A stretch of 64,000 nucleotides of DNA from Loripinus fragilis. Lineage: Eukaryota; Mollusca; Bivalvia; Lucinida; Lucinidae. The notes under the pieces are model-generated. The model saw only the letters and a list, made by a program, of their open reading frames with translations. It had not been told where the DNA came from and searched no databases. Position 1 is the stretch's first letter, and each line of letters begins with the position of its first letter. Positions 38,700 through 51,230 of the stretch are shown here, one piece after another. The position numbers were made by a program, and so were the translations under genes. The stretch is taken from contig CAXHUL010000214.1 in assembly GCA_964019695.1 (NCBI GenBank), positions 434,001-498,000 on the forward strand, given 5' to 3'.

Positions 38700-41600
38700 A
38701 GATCTTCTAATGCTCATAACTTTTTAATTTTCCGATGGAACGCTTTGAAATTTTCACCATTTGTAGACGGCCTCCCGTACTACAAACTGATGCCCGTGTG
38801 GGCATGATGAAAATAGTAGTTCGCGAGACGGAAGCGCGTAAAGCTTCGGGGCGGCAGACTTCCACACCCCGATAACTCGGTATCGAAACATTGTTGCGGG
38901 CGGGTGCGCATGGCAATACCTGCGCCTCTGTTGGCCCTATCCGCGTGCAAAATCTAAAAGCGATCAGAGCCTTAGAAAGCGCGTACAACCGCTATCCCCA
39001 TTTGCCTTGGGCCCTATGGGAAAACAGGAAATATCATAATTGCGGTCCGGGGCGCGCGCGCACAATGATAATTTTCACACCCGAGTAAGCTCTTTTATAG
39101 GTCAACATTTTGGAAAAAAAATTGGCTTGCTGCCCACAGCAGGAGCTGAGAACCATGCATTCGGAGGTTTTCACACCCCACCCACTAATGCCCTCAAAGT
39201 TTGAGAAAACGCGACCTTCGCGAAAAGCCCCGGAACCTATTGCAAAGTGATGAGCAGTGCCCAGGAGCACCTCTCAGTCATTTGCGCAAAATTCCTTCGG
39301 CTACAAGTGGCTCAAATAAGGGCGTGAAAATTGTGCCGAAAGCCCTTTCAGGGGCTATTGCTCGGCACTCGGGGGACGGAAAATTTTACGCAATGCCTCA
39401 CAATGAAGCACTGGTCGGGGGCTAACTTCTGGCACCAGTTTCGAGCCCGTCCGTGAAAGTGACCCGCGCAAGTTTTAGGCCGGTTCGGCTACTCTGGCCT
39501 AATGGGGCCTAATGGGAAGATCTTCTAATGCTCATAACTTTTTAATTTTCCGATGGAACGCTTTGAAATTTTCACCATTTGTAGACGGCCTCCCGTACTA
39601 CAAACTGATGCCCATGTGGGCATGATGAAAATAGTAGTTCGCGAGACGGAAGCGCGTAAAGCTTCGGGGCGGCAGACTTCCACACCCCGATAACTCGGTA
39701 TCGAAACATTGTTGCGGGCGGGTGCGCATGGCAATACCTGCGCCTCTGTTGGCCCTATCCGCGTGCAAAATCTAAAAGCGATCAGAGCCTTAGAAAGCGC
39801 GTACAACTGCTATCCCCATTTGCCTTGGGCCCTATGGGAAAACAGGAAATATCATAATTGCGGTCCGGGGCGCGCGCGCACAATGATAATTTTCACACCC
39901 GAGTAAGCTCTTTTATAGGTCAACATTTTGGGAAAAAAATTGGCATGCTGCCCACAGCAGGAGCTGAGAACCATGCATTCGGAGGTTTTCACACCCCACC
40001 CACTAATGCCCTCAAAGTTTGAGAAAACGCGACCTTCGCGAAAAGCCCCGGAACCTATTGCAAAGTGATGAGCAGTGCCCAGGAGCACCTCTCAGTCATT
40101 TGCGCAAAATTCCTTCGGCTACAAGTGGCTCAAATAAGGGCGTGAAAATTGTGCCGAAAGCCCTTTCAGGGGCTATTGCTCGGCACTCGGGGGACGGAAA
40201 ATTTTACGCAATGCCTCACAATGAAGCACTGGTCGGGGGCTAACTTCTGGCACCAGTTTCGAGCCCGTCCGTGAAAGTGACCCGCGCAAGTTTTAGGCCG
40301 GTTCGGCTACTCTGGCCTAATGGGGCCTAATGGGAAGATCTTCTAATGCTCATAACTTTTTAATTTTCCGATGGAACGCTTTGAAATTTTCACCATTTGT
40401 AGACGGCCTCCCGTACTACAAACTGATGCCCGTGTGGGCATGATGAAAATAGTAGTTCGCGAGACGGAAGCGCGTAAAGCTTCGGGGCGGCAGACTTCCA
40501 CACCCCGATAACTCGGTATCGAAACATTGTTGCGGGCGGGTGCGCATGGCAATACCTGCGCCTCTGTTGGCCCTATCCGCGTGCAAAATCTAAAAGCGAT
40601 CAGAGCCTTAGAAAGCGCGTACAACCGCTATCCCCATTTGCCTTGGGCCCTATGGGAAAACAGGAAATATCATAATTGCGGTCCGGGGCGCGCGCGCACA
40701 ATGATAATTTTCACACCCGAGTAAGCTCTTTTATAGGTCAACATTTTTGAAAAAAAATTGGCTTGCTGCCCACAGCAGGAGCTGAGAACCATGCATTCGG
40801 AGGTTTTCACACCCCACCCACTAATGCCCTCAAAGTTTGAGAAAATGCGACCTTCGCGAAAAGCCCCGGAACCTATTGCAAAGTGATGAGCAGTGCCCAG
40901 GAGCACCTCTCAGTCATTTGCGCAAAATTCCTTCGGCTACAAGTGGCTCAAATAAGGGCGTGAAAATTGTGCCGAAAGCCCTTTCAGGGGCTATTGCTCG
41001 GCACTCGTGGGACGGAAAATTTTACGCAATGCCTCACAATGAAGCACTGGTCGGGGGCTAACTTCTGGCACCAGTTTCGAGCCCGTCCGTGAAAGTGACC
41101 CGCGCAAGTTTTAGGCCGGTTCGGCTACTCTGGCCTAATGGGGCCTAATGGGAAGATCTTCTAATGCTCATAACTTTTTAATTTTCCGATGGAACGCTTT
41201 GAAATTTTCACCATTTGTAGACGGCCTCCCGTACTACAAACTGATGCCCGTGTGGGCATGATGAAAATAGTAGTTCGCGAGACGGAAGCGCGTAAAGCTT
41301 CGGGGCGGCAGACTTCCACACCCCGATAACTCGGTATCGAAACATTGTTGCGGGCGGGTGCGCATGGCAATACCTGCGCCTCTGTTGGCCCTATCCGCGT
41401 GCAAAATCTAAAAGCGATCAGAGCCTTAGAAAGCGCGTACAACCGCTATCCCCATTTGCCTTGGGCCCTATGGGAAAACAGGAAATATCATAATTGCGGT
41501 CCGGGGCGCGCGCGCACAATTATAATTTTCACACCTGAGTAAGCTCTTTTATAGGTCAACATTTTGGAAAAAAAATTGGCTTGCTGCCCACAGCAGGAGC

Positions 41601-44600
41601 TGAGAACCATGCATTCGGAGGTTTTCACACCCCACCCACTAATGCCCTCAAAGTTTGAGAAAACGCGACCTTCGCGAAAAGCCCCGGAACCTATTGCAAA
41701 GTGATGAGCAGTGCCCAGGAGCACCTCTCAGTCATTTGCGCAAAATTCCTTCGGCTACAAGTGGCTCAAATAAGGGCGTGAAAATTGTGCCGAAAGCCCT
41801 TTCAGGGGCTATTGCTCGGCACTCGGGGGACGGAAAATTTTACGCAATGCCTCACAATGAAGCACTGGTTGGGGGCTAACTTCTGGCACCAGTTTCGAGC
41901 CCGTCCTTGAAAGTGACCCGCGCAAGTTTTAGGCCGGTTCGGCTACTCTGGCCTAATGGGGCCTAATGGGAAGATCTTCTAATGCTCATAACTTTTTAAT
42001 TTTCAGATGGAACGCTTTGAAATTTTCACCATTTGTAGACGGCCTCCCGTACTACAAACTGATGCCCGTGTGGGCATGATGAAAATAGTAGTTCGCGAGA
42101 CGGAAGCGCGTAAAGCTTCGGGGCGGCAGACTTCCACACCCCGATAACTCGGTATCGAAACATTGTTGCGGGCGGGTGCGCATGGCAATACCTGCGCCTC
42201 TGTTGGCCCTATCCGCGTGCAAAATCTAAAAGGGATCAGAGCCTTAGAAAGCGCGTACAACCGCTATCCCCATTTGCCTTGGGCCCTATGGGAAAACAGG
42301 AAATATCATAATTGCGGTCCGGGGCGCGCGCGCACAATGATAATTTTCACACCCGAGTAAGCTCTTTTATAGGTCAACATTTTGGAAAAAAAATTGGCTT
42401 GCTGCCCACAGCAGGAGCTGAGAACCATGCATTCGGAGGTTTTCACACCCCACCCACTAATGCCCTCAAAGTTTGAGAAAACGCAACCTTCGCGAAAAGC
42501 CCCGGAACCTATTGCAAAGTGATGAGCAGTGCCCAGGAGCACCTCTCAGTCATTTGCGCAAAATTCCTTCGGCTACAAGTGGCTCAAATAAGGGCGTGAA
42601 AATTGTGCCGAAAGCCCTTTCAGGGGCTATTGCTCGGCACTCGGGGGACGGAAAATTTTACGCAATGCCTCACAATGAAGCACTGGTCGGGGGCTAACTT
42701 CTGGCACCAGTTTCGAGCCCGTCCGTGAAAGTGACCCGCGCAAGTTTTAGGCCGGTTCGGCTACTCTGGCCTAATGGGGCCTAATGGGAAGATCTTCTAA
42801 TGCTCATAACTTTTTAATTTTCCGATGGAACGCTTTGAAATTTTCACCATTTGTAGACGGCCTCCCGTACTACAAACTGATGCCCGTGTGGGCATGATGA
42901 AAATAGTAGTTCGCGAGACGGAAGCGCGTAAAGCTTCGGGGCGGCAGACTTCCACACCCCGATAACTCGGTATCGAAACATTGTTGCGGGCGGGTGCGCA
43001 TGGCAATACCTGCGCCTCTGTTGGCCCTATCCGCGTGCAAAATCTAAAAGCAATCAGAGCCTTAGAAAGCGCGTACAACCGCTATCCCCATTTGCCTTGG
43101 GCCCTATGGGAAAACAGGAAATATCATAATTGCGGTCCGGGGCGCGCGCGCACAATGATAATTTTCACACCCGAGTAAGCTCTTTTATAGGTCAACATTT
43201 TGGAAAAAAAATTGGCTTGCTGCCCACAGCAGGAGCTGAGAACCATGCATTCGGAGGTTTTCACACCCCACCCACTAATGCCCTCAAAGTTTAAGAAAAC
43301 GCGACCTTCGCGAAAAGCCCTGGAACCTATTGCAAAGTGATGAGCAGTGCCCAGGAGCACCTCTCAGTCATTTGCGCAAAATTCCTTTGGCTACAAGTGG
43401 CTCAAATAAGGGCATGAAAATTGTGCCGAAAGCCCTTTCAGGGGCTATTGCTCGGCACTCGGGGGACGGAAAATTTTACGCAATGCCTCACAATGAAGCA
43501 CTGGTCGGGGGCTAACTTCTGGCACCAGTTTCGAGCCCGTCCGTGAAAGTGACCAGCGCAAGTTTTAGGCCGGTTCGGCTACTCTGGCCTAATGGGGCCT
43601 AATGGGAAGATCTTCTAATGCTCATAACTTTTTAATTTTCCGATGGAACGCTTTGAAATTTTCACCATTTGTAGACGGCCTCCCGTACTACAAACTGATG
43701 CCCGTGTGGGCATGATGAAAATAGTAGTTCGCGAGACGGAAGCGCGTAAAGCTTCGGGGCGGCAGACTTCCACACCCGGATAACTCGGTATCGAAACATT
43801 GTTGCGGGCGGGTGCGCATGGCAATACCTGCGCCTCTGTTGGCCCTATCCGCGTGCAAAATCTAAAAGCAATCAGAGCCTTAGAAAGCGCGTACAACCGC
43901 TATCCCCATTTGCCTTGGGCCCTATGGGAAAACAGGAAATATCATAATTGCGGTCCGGGGCGCGCGCGCACAATGATAATTTTCACACCCGAGTAAGCTC
44001 TTTTATAGGTCAACATTTTGGAAAAAAAATTGGCTTGCTGCCCACAGCAGGAGCTGAGAACCATGCATTCGGAGGTTTTCACACCCCACCCACTAATGCC
44101 CTCAAAGTTTGAGAAAACGCGACCTTCGCGAAAAGCCCCGGAACCTATTGCAAAGTGATGAGCAGTGCCCAGGAGCACCTCTCAGTCATTTGCGCAAAAT
44201 TCCTTCGGCTACAAGTGGCTCAAATAAGGGCGTGAAAATTGTGCCGAAAGCCCTTTCAGGGGCTATTGCTCGGCACTCGGGGGACGGAAAATTTTACGCA
44301 ATGCCTCACAATGAAGCACTGGTCGGGGGCTAACTTCTGGCACCAGTTTCGAGCCCGTCCGTGAAAGTGACCCGCGCAAGTTTTAGGCCGGTTCGGCTAC
44401 TCTGGCCTAATGGGGCCTAATGGGAAGATCTTCTAATGCTCATAACTTTTTAATTTTCCGATGGAACGCTTTGAAATTTTCACCATTTGTAGACGGCCTC
44501 CCGTACTACAAACTGATGCCCGTGTGGGCATGATGAAAATAGTAGTTCGTGAGACGGAAGCGCGTAAAGCTTCGGGGCGGCAGACTTCCACACCCCGATA

Positions 44601-44687
44601 ACTCGGTATCGAAACATTGTTGCGGGCGGGTGCGCATGGCAATACCTGCGCCTCTGTTGGCCCTATCCGCGTGCAAAATCTAAAAGC

Positions 44688-47600
44688 AATCAGAGCCTTA
44701 GAAAGCGCGTACAACCGCTATCCCCATTTGCCTTGGGCCCTATGGGAAAACAGGAAATATCATAATTGCGGTCCGGGGCGCGCGCGCACAATGATAATTT
44801 TCACACCCGAGTAAGCTCTTTTATAGGTCAACATTTTGGAAAAAAAATTGGCTTGCTGCCCACAGCAGGAGCTGAGAACCATGCATTCGGAGGTTTTCAC
44901 ACCCCACCCACTAATGCCCTCAAAGTTTGAGAAAACGCGACCTTCGCGAAAAGCCCCGGAACCTATTGCAAAGTGATGAGCAGTGCCCAGGAGCACCTCT
45001 CAGTCATTTGCGCAAAATTCCTTCGGCTACAAGTGGCTCAAATAAGGGCGTGAAAATTGTGCCGAAAGCCCTTTCAGGGGCTATTGCTCGGCACTCGGGG
45101 GACGGAAAATTTTACGCAATGCCTAGCAATGAAGCACTGGTCGGGGGCTAACTTCTGGCACCAGTTTCGAGCCCGTCCGTGAAAGTGACCCGCGCAAGTT
45201 TTAGGCCGGTTCGGCTACTCTGGCCTAATGGGGCCTAATGGGAAGATCTTCTAATGCTCATAACTTTTTAATTTTCCGATGGAACGCTTTGAAATTTTCA
45301 CCATTTGTAGACGGCCTCCCGTACTACAAACTGATGCCCGTGTGGGCATGATGAAAATAGTAGTTCGCGAGACGGAAGCGCGTAAAGCTTCGGGGCGGCA
45401 GACTTCCACACCCCGATAACTCGGTATCGAAACATTGTTGCGGGCGGGTGCGCATGGCAATACCTGCGCCTCTGTTGGCCCTATCCGCGTGCAAAATCTA
45501 AAAGCGATCAGAGCCTTAGAAAGCGCGTACAACCGCTATCCCCATTTGCCTTGGGCCCTATGGGAAAACAGGAAATATCATAATTGCGGTCCGGGGCGCG
45601 CGCGCACAATGATAATTTTCACACCCGAGTAAGCTCTTTTATAGGTCAACATTTTGGAAAAAAAATTGGCTTGCTGCCCACAGCAGGAGCTGAGAACCAT
45701 GCATTCGGAGGTTTTCACACCCCACCCACTAATGCCCTCAAAGTTTGAGAAAACGCGACCTTCGCGAAAAGCCCCGGAACCTATTGCAAAGTGATGAGCA
45801 GTGCCCAGGAGCACCTCTCAGTCATTTGCGCAAAATTCCTTCGGCTACAAGTGGCTCAAATAAGGGCGTGAAAATTGTGCCGAAAGCCCTTTCAGGGGCT
45901 ATTGCTCGGCACTCGGGGGACGGAAAATTTTACGCAATGCCTCACAATGAAGCACTGGTCGGGGGCTAACTTCTGGCACCAGTTTCGAGCCCGTCCGTGA
46001 AAGTGACCCGCGCAAGTTTTAGGCCGGTTCGGCTACTCTGGCCTAATGGGGCCTAATGGGAAGATCTTCTAATGCTCATAACTTTTTAATTTTCCGATGG
46101 AACGCTTTGAAATTTTCACCATTTGTAGACGGCCTCCCGTACTACAAACTGATGCCCGTGTGGGCATGATGAAAATAGTAGTTCGCGAGACGGAAGCGCG
46201 TAAAGCTTCGGGGCGGCAGACTTCCACACCCCGATAACTCGGTATCGAAACATTGTTGCGGGCGGGTGCGCATGGCAATACCTGCGCCTCTGTTGGCCCT
46301 ATCCGCGTGCAAAATCTAAAAGCGATCAGAGCCTTAGAAAGCGCGTACAACCGCTATCCCCATTTGCCTTGGGCCCTATGGGAAAACAGGAAATATCATA
46401 ATTGCGGTCCGGGGCGCGCGCGCACAATGATAATTTTCACACCCGAGTAAGCTCTTTTATAGGTCAACATTTTGGAAAAAAATTGGCTTGCTGCCCACAG
46501 CAGGAGCTGAGAACCATGCATTCGGAGGTTTTCACACCCCACCCACTAATGCCCTCAAAGTTTGAGAAAACGCGACCTTCGCGAAAAGCCCCGGAACCTA
46601 TTGCAAAGTGATGAGCAGTGCCCAGGAGCACCTCTCAGTCATTTGCGCAAAATTCCTTCGGCTACAAGTGGCTCAAATAAGGGCGTGAAAATTGTGCCGA
46701 AAGCCCTTTCAGGGGCTATTGCTCGGCACTCGGGGGACGGAAAATTTTACGCAATGCCTCACAATGAAGCACTGGTCGGGGGCTAACTTCTGGCACCAGT
46801 TTCGAGCCCGTCCGTGAAAGTGACCCGCGCAAGTTTTAGGCCGGTTCGGCTACTCTGGCCTAATGGGGCCTAATGGGAAGATCTTCTAATGCTCATAACT
46901 TTTTAATTTTCCGATGGAACGCTTTGAAATTTTCACCATTTGTAGACGGCCTCCCGTACTACAAACTGATGCCCGTGTGGGCATGATAAAAATAGTAGTT
47001 CGCGAGACGGAAGCGCGTAAAGCTTCGGGGCGGCAGACTTCCACACCCCGATAACTCGGTATCGAAACATTGTTGCGGGCGGGTGCGCATGGCAATACCT
47101 GCGCCTCTGTTGGCCCTATCCGCGTGCAAAATCTAAAAGCGATCAGTGCCTTAGAAAGCGCGTACAACCGCTATCCCCATTTGCCTTGGGCCCTATGGGA
47201 AAACAGGAAATATCATAATTGCGGTCCGGGGCGCGCGCGCACAATGATAATTTTCACACCCGAGTAAGCTCTTTTATAGGTCAACATTTTGGAAAAAAAA
47301 TTGGCTTGCTGCCCACAGCAGGAGCTGAGAACCATGCATTCGGAGGTTTTCGCACCCCACCCACTAATGCCCTCAAAGTTTGAGAAAACGCGACCTTCGC
47401 GAAAAGCCCCGGAACCTATTGCAAAGTGATGAGCAGTGCCCAGGAGCACCTCTCAGTCATTTGCGCAAAATTCCTTCGGCTACAAGTGGCTCAAATAAGG
47501 GCGTGAAAATTGTGCCGAAAGCCCTTTCAGGGGCTATTGCTCGGCACTCGGGGGACGGAAAATTTTACGCAATGCCTCACAATGAAGCACTGGTCGGGGG

Positions 47601-50600
47601 CTAACTTCTGGCACCAGTTTCGAGCCCGTCCGTGAAAGTGACCCGCGCAAGTTTTAGGCCGGTTCGGCTACTCTGGCCTAATGGGGCCTAATGGGAAGAT
47701 CTTCTAATGCTCATAACTTTTTAATTTTCCGATGGAACGCTTTGAAATTTTCACCATTTGTAGACGGCCTCCCGTACTACAAACTGATGCCCGTGTGGGC
47801 ATGATGAAAATAGTAGTTCGCGAGACGGAAGCGCGTAAAGCTTCGGGGCGGCAGACTTCCACATCCCGATAACTCGGTATCGAAACATTGTTGCAGGCGG
47901 GTGCGCATGGCAATACCTGCGCCTCTGTTGGCCCTATCCGCGTGCAAAATCTAAAAGCGATCAGAGCCTTAGAAAGCGCGTACAACCGCTATCCCCATTT
48001 GCCTTGGGCCCTATGGGAAAACAGGAAATATCATAATTGCGGTCCGGGGCGCGCGCGCACAATGATAATTTTCACACCCGAGTAAGCTCTTTTATAGGTC
48101 AACATTTTGGAAAAAAAATTGGCTTGCTGCCCACAGCAGGAGCTGAGAACCATGCATTCGGAGGTTTTCACACGCCACCCACTAATGCCCTCAAAGTTTG
48201 AGAAAACGCGACCTTCGCGAAAAGCCCCGGAACCTATTGCAAAGTGATGAGCAGTGCCCAGGAGCACCTCTCAGTCATTTGCGCAAAATTCCTTCGGCTA
48301 CAAGTGGCTCAAATAAGGGCGTGAAAATTGTGCCGAAAGCCCTTTCAGGGGCTATTGCTCGGCACTCGGGGGACGGAAAGTTTTACGCAATGCCTCACAA
48401 TGAAGCACTGGTCGGGGGCTAACTTCTGGCACCAGTTTCGAGCCCGTCCGTGAAAGTGACCCGCGCAAGTTTTAGGCCGGTTCGGCTACTCTGGCCTAAT
48501 GGGGCCTAATGGGAAGATCTTCTAATGCTCATAACTTTTTAATTTTCCGATGGAACGCTTTGAAATTTTCACCATTTGTAGACGGCCTCCCGTACTACAA
48601 ACTGATGCCCGTGTGGGCATGATGAAAATAGTAGTTCGCGAGACGGAAGCGCGTAAAGCTTCGGGGCGGCAGACTTCCACACCCCGATAACTCGGTATCG
48701 AAACATTGTTGCGGGCGGGTGCGCATGGCAATACCTGCGCCTCTGTTGGCCCTATCCGCGTGCAAAATCTAAAAGCGATCAGAGCCTTAGAAAGCGCGTA
48801 CAACCGCTATCCCAATTTGCCTTGGGCCCTATGGGAAAACAGGAAATATCATAATTGCGGTCCGGGGCGCGCGCGCACAATGATAATTTTCACACCCGAG
48901 TAAGCTCTTTTATAGGTCAACATTTTGGAAAAAAAATTGGCTTGCTGCCCACAGCAGGAGCTGAGAACCATGCATTCGGAGGTTTTCACACCCCACCCAC
49001 TAATGCCCTCAAAGTTTGAGAAAACGCGACCTTCGCGAAAAGCCCCGGAACCTATTGCAAAGTGATGAGCAGTGCCCAGGAGCACCTCTCAGTCATTTGC
49101 GCAAAATTCCTTCGGCTACAAGTGGCTCAAATAAGGGCGTGAAAATTGTGCCGAAAGCCCTTTCAGGGGCTATTGCTCGGCACTCGGGGGACGGAAAATT
49201 TTACGCAATGCCTCACAATGAAGCACTGGTCGGGGGCTAACTTCTGGCACCAGTTTCGAGCCCGTCCGTGAAAGTGACCCGCGCAAGTTTTAGGCCGGTT
49301 CGGCTACTCTGGCCTAATGGGGCCTAATGGGAAGATCTTCTAATGCTCATAACTTTTTAATTTTCCGATGGAACGCTTTGAAATTTTCACCATTTGTAGA
49401 CGGCCTCCCGTACTACAAACTGATGCCCGTGTGGGCATGATGAAAATAGTAGTTCGCGAGACGGAAGCGCGTAAAGCTTCGGGGCGGCAGACTTCCACAC
49501 CCCGATAACTCGGTATCGAAACATTGTTGCGGGCGGGTGCGCATGGCAATACCTGCGCCTCTGTTGGCCCTATCCGCGTGCAAAATCTAAAAGCGATCAG
49601 AGCCTTAGAAAGCGCGTACAACCGCTATCCCCATTTGCCTTGGGCCCTATGGGAAAACAGGAAATATCATAATTGCGGTCCGGGGCGCGCGCGCACAATG
49701 ATAATTTTCACACCCGAGTAAGCTCTTTTATAGGTCAACATTTTGGAAAAAAAATTGGCTTGCTGCCCACAGCAGGAGCTGAGAACCATGCATTCGGAGG
49801 TTTTCACACCCCACCCACTAATGCCCTCAAAGTTTGAGAAAACGCGACCTTCGCGAAAAGCCCCGGAACCTATTGCAAAGTGATGAGGAGTGCCCAGGAG
49901 CACCTCTCAGTCATTTGCGCAAAATTCCTTCGGCTACAAGTGGCTCAAATAAGGGCGTGAAAATTGTGCCGAAAGCCCTTTCAGGGGCTATTGCTCGGCA
50001 CTCGGGGGACGGAAAATTTTACGCAATGCCTCACAATGAAGCACTGGTCGGGGGCTAACTTCTGGCACCAGTTTCAAGCCCGTCCGTGAAAGTGACCCGC
50101 GCAAGTTTTAGGCCGGTTCGGCTACTCTGGCCTAATGGGGCCTAATGGGAAGATCTTCTAATGCTCATAACTTTTTAATTTTCCGATGGAACGCTTTGAA
50201 ATTTTCACCATTTGTAGACGGCCTCCCGTACTACAAACTGATGCCCGTGTGGGCATGATGAAAATAGTAGTTCGCGAGACGGAAGCGCGTAAAGCTTCGG
50301 GGCGGCAGACTTCCACACCCCGATAACTCGGTATCGAAACATTGTTGCGGGCGGGTGCGCATGGCAATACCTGCGCCTCTGTTGGCCCTATCCGCGTGCA
50401 AAATCTAAAAGCGATCAGAGCCTTAGAAAGCGCGTACAACCGCTATCCCCATTTGCCTTGGGCCCTATGGGAAAACAGGAAATATCATAATTGCGGTCCG
50501 GGGCGCGCGCGCACAATGATAATTTTCACACCCGAGTAAGCTCTTTTATAGGTCAACATTTTGGAAAAAAAATTGGCTTGCTGCCCACAGCAGGAGCTGA

Positions 50601-51230
50601 GAACCATGCATTCGGAGGTTTTCACACCCCACCCACTAATGCCCTCAAAGTTTGAGAAAACGCGACCTTCGCGAAAAGCCCCGGAACCTATTGCAAAGTG
50701 ATGAGCAGTGCCCAGGAGCACCTCTCAGTCATTTGCGCAAAATTCCTTCGGCTACAAGTGGCTCAAATAAGGGCGTGAAAATTGTGCCGAAAGCCCTTTC
50801 AGGGGCTATTGCTCGGCACTCGGGGGACGGAAAATTTTACGCAATGCCTCACAATGAAGCACTGGTCGGGGGCTAACTTCTGGCACCAGTTTCGAGCCCG
50901 TCCGTGAAAGTGACCCGCGCAAGTTTTAGGCCGGTTCGGCTACTCTGGCCTAATGGGGCCTAATGGGAAGATCTTCTAATGCTCATAACTTTTTAATTTT
51001 CCGATGGAACGCTTTGAAATTTTCACCATTTGTAGACGGCCTCCCGTACTACAAACTGATGCCCGTGTGGGCATGATGAAAATAGTAGTTCGCGAGACGG
51101 AAGCGCGTAAAGCTTCGGGGCGGCAGACTTCCACACCCCGATAACTCGGTATCGAAACATTGTTGCGGGCGGGTGCGCATGGCAATACCTGCGCCTCTGT
51201 TGGCCCTATCCGCGTGCAAAATCTAAAAGC
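44688..51230. repeat. Eight-monomer block (6,543 bp), copy 1
   Basis: Eight monomers, one with an A7 tract so the total is 8 x 818 - 1, are repeated in tandem. Thirteen diagnostic sites recur at +6,543: 44688, 45125-45126 (CA to AG), the A7 tract at 46476, 46988, 47147, 47352, 47864, 47895, 48174, 48380, 48814, 49888 and 50076. A private change at 44550 is not copied, so the left edge lies in 44551-44688. This is the largest higher-order unit seen here. Confidence 0.92.
46062..46878. repeat. 817-bp monomer with A7 tract
   Basis: The missing base is in the A-tract (46476-46482, seven A). It is a member of the eight-monomer block and its A7 tract is inherited by the copy 6,543 bp downstream. 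Confidence 0.85.
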
